Source: an uncultured Roseovarius sp.
GTDB taxonomy: Bacteria; Pseudomonadota; Alphaproteobacteria; Rhodobacterales; Rhodobacteraceae
Direction of reading: 5' to 3'
DNA: 10,951 nucleotides
Assembly (NCBI GenBank): GCA_934501475.1
Contig: CAKSUL010000056.1
Coordinates: 1 to 10,951 of the forward strand
A program made the translations under genes and the position numbers. The notes under the pieces were generated by a model. That model made no database searches. It was given only the letters and a program-made list of their open reading frames with translations, and was not told the DNA's origin. Positions 1 to 6,646 of the stretch are shown in pieces. Every line of letters starts with the position of its first letter. Positions within the stretch are counted from its first letter, which is position 1.

Positions 1-1418
1 CCCTCAACCCGGTGCTGACCATCGCCCGTCAGTTGACCGAGGCGCTGCGCCGCCATCAGCCCCTTGGCCGCGCGGCGGCGCGCGCGCGCGCCATTGCCCT
101 GCTCAGCCAGGTGCGCCTGCCCGATCCGGCGCAGGTGATGGGGCAATACCCGCATCAATTGTCGGGGGGGATGCAGCAACGCGTGGTCATCGCCATGGCG
201 CTTGCCAATGCGCCGCGCCTGATCATCGCGGATGAGCCGACGACCGCGCTGGATGTCACGCTTCAGCGCGAGGTGCTGACCCTGCTGGACCGGCTGCGCC
301 ATGAGACCGGAATCGCGGTGCTGCTGGTGACGCATGACATGGGCGTGGTGGCGCAGATCGGTGACCGCGTCGCGGTGATGGCGAAGGGGCGGATCGTCGA
401 ACAGGGCAAGGTGGGCGATGTGTTCGCCGCCCCCCGGCATGATGAGACCCGTGCGTTGCTGGCGGCGGTGCCGCGCCTTGGGGCCGGGGCGCGCGCGGCG
501 AATGCGCCGGTGGTGCCAGCGCCCATGTTGCAGGTCAGCGGGCTCAGCCTGCGCTATCCCGGCGGGCCGGCCGGGGGTCTGGCGGTGCGCGATGTGTCTT
601 TTGATCTGGCGGCGGGGCGCACGCTAGCGCTGGTCGGGGAATCGGGGTCGGGCAAGACCAGTGTCGCGCGCGCGCTGATGCAGCTTGCCCCGGCCTGCGC
701 CGGGCGGATCACGCTGGACGGGTGCGACGTGACCCGGCCCGACCGGTCCGGTTTGCGCGCCCTGCGGCGCCGGATGCAGATGGTGTTCCAGGATCCGTTT
801 TCCAGTCTGGACCCCCGGATGATGCTGGGCGATCAGGTGTTCGAGCCATTGCTGAACTATCGCATCGCCGCGCGCACCGGGCAGGAGGCGCGGGTCAGGG
901 CGCTGTTTGATCAGGTGCGCCTGCCACATGCGCTGATGCGGCGCTATCCGCATGAGGTGTCGGGCGGGCAATGTCAGCGCGTGGCGATTGCGCGCGCCCT
1001 TGCGCTCAGCCCGCGCGTGATCATCGCGGATGAGCCGGTTTCGGCGCTGGACATGGCCGTGCAGGCGCAGGTGATGGCGCTTTTGCAGGATCTTCAGCGC
1101 GATCTGGGCCTGTCCTACCTGCTGATCAGTCATGACCTGGCCGTGGTCGAGCGGATCAGCCACGACATCGCGGTGATGTATCGCGGCCGCATCATCGAGA
1201 AGGGCCCCGCCGACAAGGTGCTGCGCGCGCCCGCGCATCGCTATACCCAGGCGCTGATGCGCGCGGCGTCAGCGGGTGATATCGGGCTCGGTGCAGGGGG
1301 TCCGGCGGCGGATGCGCAGGTCTGGCCGCAAACCGGTGCCACGACCTATGCCGATCTCGGCAATGGCCACTTTGTTCTGACCACCGATTGCGGCTATGAA
1401 GACTCAGGCCGCGCGTAA
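1..1418 (+). CDS. Peptide/nickel-type ABC transporter ATPase with two fused nucleotide-binding domains (5' end outside window)
   Basis: This is the energising subunit of a peptide-family (Dpp/Opp/Gsi-like) ABC importer, acting on the cytoplasmic face of the inner membrane. Two ATPase domains are fused in one chain. The first is cut by the window edge: the frame is open from base 3 and opens with LNPVLTI, the stretch just after the Q-loop, so its Walker A lies upstream. Visible in domain 1 are the signature LSGGMQQR (159-182), Walker B LIIADEP and the switch histidine in VTHD. Domain 2 is complete: Walker A GESGSGKT near 636-659, Q-loop MVFQDPFSSLDP, signature VSGGQCQR, Walker B VIIADEP and ISHD. 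The order matches a DppD-DppF fusion as in GsiA or YejF. A tail of about 50 residues after domain 2, ending near YADLGNGHFV, lies beyond the ATPase core and the short helical segment that often binds the permease. The gene ends 15 bp before an M20 hydrolase, which suggests a shared operon. Substrate cannot be read from the ATPase. Confidence 0.93.
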   Translation, partial: LNPVLTIARQLTEALRRHQPLGRAAARARAIALLSQVRLPDPAQVMGQYPHQLSGGMQQRVVIAMALANAPRLIIADEPTTALDVTLQREVLTLLDRLRHETGIAVLLVTHDMGVVAQIGDRVAVMAKGRIVEQGKVGDVFAAPRHDETRALLAAVPRLGAGARAANAPVVPAPMLQVSGLSLRYPGGPAGGLAVRDVSFDLAAGRTLALVGESGSGKTSVARALMQLAPACAGRITLDGCDVTRPDRSGLRALRRRMQMVFQDPFSSLDPRMMLGDQVFEPLLNYRIAARTGQEARVRALFDQVRLPHALMRRYPHEVSGGQCQRVAIARALALSPRVIIADEPVSALDMAVQAQVMALLQDLQRDLGLSYLLISHDLAVVERISHDIAVMYRGRIIEKGPADKVLRAPAHRYTQALMRAASAGDIGLGAGGPAADAQVWPQTGATTYADLGNGHFVLTTDCGYEDSGRA

Positions 1419-1433
1419 CAACAGGAGGCAGGG

Positions 1434-2594
1434 ATGCCCGTCAAGAACCGCTTTGCAGAAATGCATGATGAGATCACCGAATGGCGTCGTGACCTTCACA
1501 TGAATCCCGAACTGTTGTTCGACACCCACCGCACCAGTGCGCTTGTCGCGGACAAGCTGACGGCGTTCGGCTGTGACGAGGTGGCGACCGGCATCGGGCG
1601 CACCGGCGTCGTCGGCGTGATCCGCGGGCGCAAGGACACGTCCGGCAAGGTGATCGGGCTGCGCGCGGATATGGACGCGCTGCCGATCACCGAGGCGACG
1701 GGGCTGGACTATGCCAGCAAGACCCCCGGCCTCATGCATGCCTGCGGCCATGACGGGCACACGGCGATGTTGCTGGGGGCGGCGAAATACCTGGCGGAGA
1801 CACGCAATTTCGACGGCACCTGCGTGGTCATCTTCCAGCCCGCCGAAGAGGGCGGCGGGGGCGGGCGTGAAATGTGCGCCGATGGCCTGATGGAGCGGTT
1901 TGGCATTCAGGAGGTCTATGGCCTGCACAACTGGCCGGGGATGCCGCTGGGCAGTTTCGCGATCCGGCCGGGGCCGTTCTTTGCCGCCACGGACCTGTTC
2001 GAGATCACCGTGACCGGCCGGGGCGCGCATGCCGCCAAGCCGCATGAAGGGGTGGACCCGATCGTGATGGCCAGCCAGATGGTCATGGCGCTGCAAACCA
2101 TCGCCAGCCGCAACGCCGACCCGACCGGGCAGGTGGTGGTGTCGGTCACGTCGATCGAAAGCAGCTCCACCGCGTTCAACGTGATCCCGCAGGCGGTGAG
2201 CCTGAAGGGCACCGTGCGCACACTGGATGCAGAAATGCGGGACCTGGTTGAAATCAGACTGCGCGCGCTTTGCGAAAATACCTGTGCGGCGATGGGCGGG
2301 GTGGCGGATCTGCGCTATGACCGCAATTATCCGGTGATGGTCAATCACCCCGATCAGACCGAATTCCTGGCCGAAATCGCCACGCGCATCAGCGGGGCCT
2401 GCGCCACCGCGCCACTGGTCATGGGCGGTGAGGATTTCGCCTATATGCTGGAAGAGCGTCCCGGCGCCTATATCCTGCTGGGCAATGGCGACACGGCGGG
2501 CGTGCATCACCCGGAATACAATTTCGATGATGGCGTGATCCCGGTCGGGTGCAGCTGGTGGGCGGAACTGATCGAGCAGCGCATGGCGCTGTGA
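1434..2594 (+). CDS. M20-family amidohydrolase (hippurate hydrolase / N-acyl amino acid hydrolase type)
   Basis: This 386-residue metallohydrolase of the M20D (HipO/AbgB/IAA-amino acid hydrolase) group probably cleaves N-acyl or N-aroyl amino acids, or short peptides, to a free amino acid in the cytoplasm. Metal-site motifs are complete: LRADMDALP (77-84), MHACGHDGH (101-109, with Cys104 and His106), QPAEEGGGGG (135-144, Glu138/139), GLHNWP (163-168, His165) and VHHPEYNF (357-364). The small dimerisation domain lies between, beginning around GRGAHAAKPHEGVDP (195-209). Length is normal for the family (about 380-390). The ATG has a strong ribosome binding site, AGGAGG at 1423-1428, five bases upstream. 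The position 15 bp behind the ABC ATPase suggests that the transporter imports what this enzyme hydrolyses; that is inference. Automated annotations usually call such proteins hippurate hydrolase, but the true substrate is not determined by these motifs, so no symbol is given. Confidence 0.93.
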   Translation: MPVKNRFAEMHDEITEWRRDLHMNPELLFDTHRTSALVADKLTAFGCDEVATGIGRTGVVGVIRGRKDTSGKVIGLRADMDALPITEATGLDYASKTPGLMHACGHDGHTAMLLGAAKYLAETRNFDGTCVVIFQPAEEGGGGGREMCADGLMERFGIQEVYGLHNWPGMPLGSFAIRPGPFFAATDLFEITVTGRGAHAAKPHEGVDPIVMASQMVMALQTIASRNADPTGQVVVSVTSIESSSTAFNVIPQAVSLKGTVRTLDAEMRDLVEIRLRALCENTCAAMGGVADLRYDRNYPVMVNHPDQTEFLAEIATRISGACATAPLVMGGEDFAYMLEERPGAYILLGNGDTAGVHHPEYNFDDGVIPVGCSWWAELIEQRMAL

Positions 2595-2602
2595 GGGCGG
2601 GA

Positions 2603-2670
2603 GGGGGCGCTGCCCCCGGCGGTGAAAATCCGATGGATTTTCCCCGCTCCCCCGGGATATTTTGGGCAAG
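2603..2670. terminator. Convergent double-hairpin element, probable bidirectional terminator and dispersed repeat
   Basis: Two hairpins lie back to back between the converging M20 hydrolase and glycosyltransferase genes. Hairpin 1: GGGGGC (2603-2608), loop GCT, GCCCCC (2612-2617), six perfect G-C pairs. Hairpin 2: GAAAATCC (2624-2631), loop GAT, GGATTTTC (2635-2642), eight perfect pairs; after one mismatch (2623/2643) it extends by four more, GCGG (2619-2622) with CCGC (2644-2647). Hairpins read equally from both strands, as expected for a shared terminator. There is no clean U-run directly after either stem; the nearest T-run on the plus strand is TATTTT at 2659-2664. The right flank, GATATTTTGGGCAAGAAGAAG in pieces from 2656 to 2676, resembles an intergenic sequence I remember as widespread in Rhodobacteraceae. 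The repeat status is recollection and cannot be shown from one copy. Confidence 0.6.
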
Positions 2671-2682
2671 AAGAAGCGCGGG

Positions 2683-3735
2683 TCAGGATTGTGACCAGAG
2701 GGTTTCGTAGACATCGGCGATGCCATCGGCCTCGGCGCGGATGCTGAACCGGGTCTTGGCCGCCAGCCGCGCGGCGCGTGCCATTTCCGCGTGTCTTTCC
2801 GGCGTGTTCAGCATCTCCGACAGCGCAATGGCGGCGGCGCGGGGATCGTCGTCGGGGGTGATCAGGCCGCAAGTGGATTGGCGCGAAAAGCTGCGGTAAT
2901 AGCCGGCATCGCTGGCCACGAAAGGCACGCCGCTGGCCATGCCTTCGAGCGGGGCCATGCCGTATCCCTCATAGCGCGGCAGTTGCACGATGCCCGAGAG
3001 CGCGCGCATCAGTGCGGGCAAGTGATCGGGCGCGATCTCACCGACAAAGAGGATGCGCTCGCTCAGCCCGGCCCTGGCGATACGGGCCTTGAGCGTGGCG
3101 AGAAACCCCTTGTCGCCATCCGCCGCGCGCCCGACGACCAGCGCCGTGATGTCGGGCGCATCGGGCAGGAAATGCAGCATCGCATCGACAAAACGATCCG
3201 TGCCCTTTTCCGGGCGGATGCGCCCGATGGTGGCGACGCCGCGCTGCCCCGGATAGCCCGTCGCCACCCAGGCGGCGGCGCGGTCGCGGCTGGGGTGGAA
3301 GCGGTCCGTGTCAACGCCGTGGGGCACGGTGGCGCGCAGATTGGGGACGAAATGCGCGGCGGCCTCGGTGGTGGCGATGACGGCGTCCATGCGCGAGATC
3401 AGCCAACGCGGAAAGGCCGAGTGGCGTCGTTGTGCGGCCGAGGTGAACACGATCCGGATCGGCAGGCGCAGCACATCGCGCGCCCAGAGCGCCGCGCGCA
3501 TTTCGGTGTTGCGGCGCACATGCCAGATGGTGAACGGCCGGCCGGGTGGCGGCGTGCGCGAGGCGGCAATCGCGCGCGCCTTGCTGATCGGCGCGGGGCA
3601 GCCGGGCAGGGGGTGCCCCGCGAGGGCCAGATCATACTGCCCCATATGCGCGCGCACCACGCCCGCCGCAGTCGCGGACACGCCGGTGAAATTGCGGTTG
3701 AAATTGGTGACGATCACTTCGGGCACGGGGTGCAT
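2683..3735 (-). CDS. lpcC: Group 1 (GT4-type) glycosyltransferase, LpcC-like LPS core mannosyltransferase
   Basis: This 350-residue retaining glycosyltransferase with the GT-B fold probably adds a sugar (mannose in the rhizobial LpcC model) to the Kdo region of the LPS inner core on the cytoplasmic face of the inner membrane. The N-terminus (VIVTNFNRNFTGVSATAA, residues 8-24) and GCPAPISKA (45-53) are the LpcC-type signature as I remember it. The C-terminal nucleotide-sugar domain shows GRIRPEKGTDRFVDA (171-185) and the EX7E motif YEGYGMAPLEG with Glu256 and Glu264. Downstream position behind waaA (39 bp gap) supports an LPS core role. Start choice is uncertain: the ATG at 3735 directly abuts AAGG with no spacing, whereas an in-frame GTG at 3726 has that AAGG nine bases upstream and would give a protein starting MPEVIVTNF. 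The family call is firm; the specific sugar is inference. Confidence 0.87.
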   Translation of the reverse strand: MHPVPEVIVTNFNRNFTGVSATAAGVVRAHMGQYDLALAGHPLPGCPAPISKARAIAASRTPPPGRPFTIWHVRRNTEMRAALWARDVLRLPIRIVFTSAAQRRHSAFPRWLISRMDAVIATTEAAAHFVPNLRATVPHGVDTDRFHPSRDRAAAWVATGYPGQRGVATIGRIRPEKGTDRFVDAMLHFLPDAPDITALVVGRAADGDKGFLATLKARIARAGLSERILFVGEIAPDHLPALMRALSGIVQLPRYEGYGMAPLEGMASGVPFVASDAGYYRSFSRQSTCGLITPDDDPRAAAIALSEMLNTPERHAEMARAARLAAKTRFSIRAEADGIADVYETLWSQS

Positions 3736-3774
3736 CCTTGGGCAGATCTCGGGGCGTTCGGCGCTGTCTCCGCT

Positions 3775-5061
3775 TTAGCGCAGGGCGAGCGCCAGAGAAA
3801 GGGTCTGGCTGAGATCGTCCAGACCGTCCTCTTGCGCGGCGGCAAAGGCGCCGGCCTGCGCGCGCTGCGCGGCAAGGCGATCCGGGCTCAGGAGCAGCGC
3901 ATCGAGCGCGGCGGCGAGTGTGCCCGCGTCCGCCACCTGCACCGCGCCGCCCGAGGCGTCGAATTCGGCGTAGGCGGCCTCGAAATTGGCCACCAGCGGG
4001 CCGTGCAATACCGCGGCCCCGGCATAGGCGGGCTCATAGGGGTTGTGCCCGCCCACGGGTGTGAACGAGCCGCCCAGGCAGACGATCGGCGAGAGGGCAT
4101 AAAACAGGCCGGTTTCGCCCATCGTGTCGGCCAGGTAGACCTGTGTGCCGGCCTCAAGCGCGCCGCCGGTCGAGCGGGTGGCATGGCTGAGGCCATGATC
4201 GCCGATGAGGGTTTCGATGTCTGCGGCGCGGTTGGGATGGCGCGGCACGAGGATCAGCAACAGGTCCGGATGATCCGCCAGCAGCGCGGCGTGGGCGGCC
4301 AGCATGATCTCATCCTCGCCGGGATGCGTAGAACTGGCCACCCAGAGCGGGCGCTGAGCGAGCGCGCCGCCGAGCGCGTCATGGGCGGCGCAGTCATAGG
4401 GCAGCGGGCCGGCCACGGATTTGAGGTTCTGGCCATGTGTGGCATGAGTCAGGCCCAGCTCATGCAGGTGGGTGGCGGTGCGCGCGTCCTGGGCGTGGAT
4501 CAACGCGAAATGGCCCAGAAGATAGCGCGCAGAGCGGTGCATCCGCTTCCATTTGCGCGCCGAGCGGTCCGAAATGCGCGCATTCAGCAGCGCCATGGGA
4601 ACGCGCGCGCGCCCGGTCTGGATCAGCATGTTCGGCCACAGCTCGCTTTCGACAAAGACGGCGGCCGAAGGGGCCCAATGCGCCAGGAATCGGCGCATGG
4701 CGCGGGGGCTGTCTAGCGGGGCGAACTGGTGCTGACAGCGCGGCGGCAGACGCCGCGCCAGGATCTCGGCCGAGGTGGCGGTGCCCGTGGTCAGCAGGAA
4801 ATTCAACCTGGGATGCATCGCGCCCAGATGCGCGATCAGGCGCAGGACAGACAGGCTTTCGCCGACGCTGGCGGCGTGAAACCACATCAGATCGCCAGCG
4901 GGGCGCGGCAGGCCGGCATGGCCCAGACGTTCGGAAAAGCGCGCGGGATCGGTGCCATGGCTGCCCAGTTTCCGGCGCACGCGCTGATAGGCCAGGGGCA
5001 ACAGCAGAGGGGCCAGCCCGGTATAGAGCCGCACCGGAACGGGCATCAAGGCACCGGACAT
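3775..5061 (-). CDS. waaA: 3-deoxy-D-manno-octulosonic acid transferase (Kdo transferase)
   Basis: WaaA (KdtA) transfers Kdo from CMP-Kdo to lipid IVA, the first core step of LPS synthesis, as a monotopic inner-membrane enzyme. The 428 residues match the family's usual length. A hydrophobic stretch near the N-terminus (about 15-25) fits the membrane anchor. Motifs in order: WFHAASVGE (60-68, Glu68 aligning with the catalytic glutamate), VESELWPN (137-144), NARIS (160-164), QNLKS (211-215), ASSTHPGEDE (242-251), VPRHPNR (272-278), DTMGETGLFY (312-321) and GGSFTPVGGHNPYEPA (330-345), the CMP-Kdo site. The start ATG shares one base with the stop of moaA (TGATG on the minus strand) and has only a weak GC-rich upstream sequence, so translation is probably coupled to moaA. 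The lpcC-like gene follows 39 bp later. lpxK, often a neighbour of waaA, is not within the window. Confidence 0.96.
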   Translation of the reverse strand: MSGALMPVPVRLYTGLAPLLLPLAYQRVRRKLGSHGTDPARFSERLGHAGLPRPAGDLMWFHAASVGESLSVLRLIAHLGAMHPRLNFLLTTGTATSAEILARRLPPRCQHQFAPLDSPRAMRRFLAHWAPSAAVFVESELWPNMLIQTGRARVPMALLNARISDRSARKWKRMHRSARYLLGHFALIHAQDARTATHLHELGLTHATHGQNLKSVAGPLPYDCAAHDALGGALAQRPLWVASSTHPGEDEIMLAAHAALLADHPDLLLILVPRHPNRAADIETLIGDHGLSHATRSTGGALEAGTQVYLADTMGETGLFYALSPIVCLGGSFTPVGGHNPYEPAYAGAAVLHGPLVANFEAAYAEFDASGGAVQVADAGTLAAALDALLLSPDRLAAQRAQAGAFAAAQEDGLDDLSQTLSLALALR

Positions 5062-6068
5062 CAGCCGCCGGTATGGCTCATGTGGCGGGACATCTTGCCG
5101 TCGACGGTCTGGCGGGAATAGTCGAAATCATGGCCCTTCGGCTTGCGCGCGATGGCGGCGCGAATGGCCTCTTGCAGGGGCGCTTCGCTGCCGGGATGGT
5201 CGCGCAGGGCCGGGCGCAGGTCGGCCATGTCCTCCTGGCCGAGGCACATGTAGAGTTCCCCGGTGCAGGTCAGGCGCACGCGATTGCAGCTTTCGCAGAA
5301 ATTATGGGTGAGCGGCGTGATGAAGCCGACCTTCTGCCCCGTTTCCTCGATCCGCACATAGCGGGCGGGGCCGCCGGTGCGCTCGGCCAGATCGGTGAGG
5401 GTAAAGCGTTCGCGCAGGGAGGCGCGCAGATCCTTGAGCGGCCAATATTGATCCAGCCGGTTTTCATTGCCGATATCGCCCATCGGCATCACCTCGATAA
5501 AGGTGAGGTCCATGTCGCGCCCGGCGCACCACTCCAACAGGGTAAACAGTTCATCCTCGTTGAAGCCCTTGAGGGCGACGGTGTTGATCTTGACCCGCAG
5601 CCCGGCCTTTTGCGCCGCATCGACGCCGCGCATCACCTGTGGAAGGCGGCCCCAGCGGGTGATGTCGGCGAATTTCTGCTCGTCCAGCGTGTCGATCGAG
5701 ATGTTGATCCGGCGCACCCCGGCGGCAAACAGGTCATCGGCGTATTTCTCAAGCTGGCTGCCATTGGTGGTCAGCGTCAGTTCGCGCAGCGCGCCACTGT
5801 CCAGATGCCGGGTCATCGCGTCGAAAAACGTCATGATGCCGCGTCGCACCAAGGGCTCACCGCCGGTGATGCGCAGTTTTTCAACGCCCAGCCCGATAAA
5901 GGTGGTGCACATGCGGTCCAGCTCTTCCAGCGTCAGAAGTTCCTTTTTCGGCAGGAACGTCATGTTCTCGGACATGCAGTAGACGCAGCGGAAATCGCAG
6001 CGATCCGTCACGGACACACGCAGATAGTTAACGGCGCGTTGAAATGGGTCAATCAGAGGTGCGTTCAT
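5061..6068 (-). CDS. moaA: GTP 3',8-cyclase MoaA (radical SAM, molybdenum cofactor synthesis)
   Basis: MoaA rearranges GTP to 3',8-cyclo-7,8-dihydro-GTP, which MoaC converts to cyclic pyranopterin monophosphate, the first intermediate of molybdenum cofactor. The protein of 335 residues has all landmarks: the radical-SAM cluster motif CDFRCVYC (Cys24, 28, 31), the SAM-binding [12 protein letters not shown], the C-terminal second cluster motif [13 protein letters not shown], and the terminal Gly-Gly (MSHTGG) needed in the active site. The frame stays open upstream to 6509, but homology begins at [17 protein letters not shown], so the ATG at 6068 is chosen. No purine-rich ribosome binding site precedes it; instead a -10-like TAAGTT lies seven bases upstream, suggesting a leaderless message. 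Downstream, the stop overlaps the waaA start by one base. No other moa/moe gene is in the window, so moaA heads an otherwise LPS-related unit. Confidence 0.96.
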   Translation of the reverse strand: MNAPLIDPFQRAVNYLRVSVTDRCDFRCVYCMSENMTFLPKKELLTLEELDRMCTTFIGLGVEKLRITGGEPLVRRGIMTFFDAMTRHLDSGALRELTLTTNGSQLEKYADDLFAAGVRRINISIDTLDEQKFADITRWGRLPQVMRGVDAAQKAGLRVKINTVALKGFNEDELFTLLEWCAGRDMDLTFIEVMPMGDIGNENRLDQYWPLKDLRASLRERFTLTDLAERTGGPARYVRIEETGQKVGFITPLTHNFCESCNRVRLTCTGELYMCLGQEDMADLRPALRDHPGSEAPLQEAIRAAIARKPKGHDFDYSRQTVDGKMSRHMSHTGG

Positions 6069-6075
6069 AAGGTGC

Positions 6076-6104
6076 AACTTAGGCTGTGCGCCCGCGCAGG
6101 GCAA
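6076..6104 (-). promoter_or_regulatory. Candidate promoter of moaA (leaderless)
   Basis: On the minus strand TTGCCC (6104-6099) and TAAGTT (6081-6076) are separated by 17 bp, an ideal sigma-70 spacing. Seven bases lie between the -10 box and the moaA ATG at 6068, so initiation six to eight bases downstream would fall on the start codon. TTGCCC matches the -35 consensus at four of six bases, TAAGTT the -10 at three. A match of this quality can occur by chance; the lack of a ribosome binding site in front of moaA is independent support. Confidence 0.4.
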
Positions 6105-6118
6105 GGCCGAACCGTCTA

Positions 6119-6147
6119 TTGATCGCCGCGCCGTCCGGGCATAGCTT
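6119..6147 (+). promoter_or_regulatory. Candidate promoter of the lipoprotein gene (leaderless)
   Basis: TTGATC (6119-6124) and TAGCTT (6142-6147) are 17 bp apart and only six bases upstream of the ATG at 6154, so the transcript would start at or next to the start codon. TTGATC matches four of six -35 positions. The GGGG at 6148-6151 is two bases from the ATG, too close for a normal ribosome binding site. This -35 box and that of moaA face away from each other, 14 bp apart. Confidence 0.38.
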
Positions 6148-6153
6148 GGGGAT

Positions 6154-6633
6154 ATGAAACAGGTCATGATCAGCATGCTGGCCGCCTGCATCCTTGCCGG
6201 TTGCGGCGTCGTGCCGGGATGGGATGGCAAGACGGCCACGCCCGCCGCGACGGCAGCGCCGCCGCCTGACACGGTGCGCCCGCAATCGCGCGCTGTTCCC
6301 GAAGGGGCCAACACCGCCGAGGCGCTGGACGTCACCACCACGGCCGAGCGCGACGCCGCGCGCCGCGTGCCGGCGGGTGGGCGCGATCTGGGCGTTACGG
6401 TCGCATCGCTGGGCAGCCCGGCGCAGGCGGGGTTCTGGCTGAAGACACCTCTGGTCAAATCCGAGGCAAAAGGCCGCGTGGTCCATGTCCAGACCGGGGC
6501 CGAGGTCAAGGTGGACCTGATCCCGCTGGAGGGTGAGAAAACCGCCGGAAGCCGCCTGTCGCTGGCGGCGTTCCGGGTGCTGGAGGTGCCGCTGACCGAT
6601 TTGCCGGAATTGCGGGTTTACCAGGTGCAGTGA
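6154..6633 (+). CDS. Small predicted lipoprotein of unknown function
   Basis: This 159-residue protein has a type II signal: MKQ, a hydrophobic core [10 protein letters not shown], and the lipobox LAGC with Cys17 as the lipidated residue. It is followed by an Ala/Pro/Thr-rich linker (about residues 27-50), then [14 protein letters not shown], and a compact C-terminal part from [11 protein letters not shown] to the end containing GFWLKTPLV and DLIPLEG. No aspartate follows Cys17 (the next residue is Gly18), which favours outer-membrane sorting by the E. coli rule. I do not recognise an enzymatic domain. I remember similar short Rhodobacterales proteins being labelled D-galactarate dehydratase by automated pipelines; nothing here supports that activity. 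It is divergent from moaA and converges on glmS with only 13 bp between stop codons. An in-frame ATG at 6166 would leave too short a signal peptide, so 6154 is preferred. Confidence 0.85.
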   Translation: MKQVMISMLAACILAGCGVVPGWDGKTATPAATAAPPPDTVRPQSRAVPEGANTAEALDVTTTAERDAARRVPAGGRDLGVTVASLGSPAQAGFWLKTPLVKSEAKGRVVHVQTGAEVKVDLIPLEGEKTAGSRLSLAAFRVLEVPLTDLPELRVYQVQ

Positions 6634-6646
6634 GGGCGGGGCGCTG

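Noticed and set aside
78..91. Alternating GC run of 14 bases; a similar (CG)7 run at 9201-9214
   Set aside because: Both encode Ala/Arg repeats in frame (ARAR) in well-supported proteins. Z-DNA or slippage is possible in principle, but nothing else supports a role.
1404..2726. Minus-strand open frame (440 codons) antisense to the M20 hydrolase
   Set aside because: His/Arg/Pro-rich product without motifs; the plus-strand hydrolase has a strong ribosome binding site and all metal ligands.
2791..4716. Long plus-strand open frame (641 codons) antisense to the glycosyltransferase and waaA
   Set aside because: Its product is low-complexity Arg/Gly/Ala/His-rich with no family motif, while both opposite-strand genes have complete motifs. 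Such frames are expected in very GC-rich DNA, where stop codons are rare.
4437..6122. Plus-strand open frame (561 codons) antisense to waaA and moaA
   Set aside because: The composition is that of a shadow frame and it crosses the well-supported moaA-waaA boundary.
6069..6153. Molybdenum cofactor riboswitch upstream of moaA
   Set aside because: The spacer is 85 bp, is shared with a divergent gene, and the candidate promoter abuts the ATG, leaving no room for that structured RNA.
6069..6509. N-terminal extension of moaA by 147 codons
   Set aside because: It would run through the promoter region and the divergent lipoprotein gene. MoaA homology and usual length (about 330 residues) begin at 6068.
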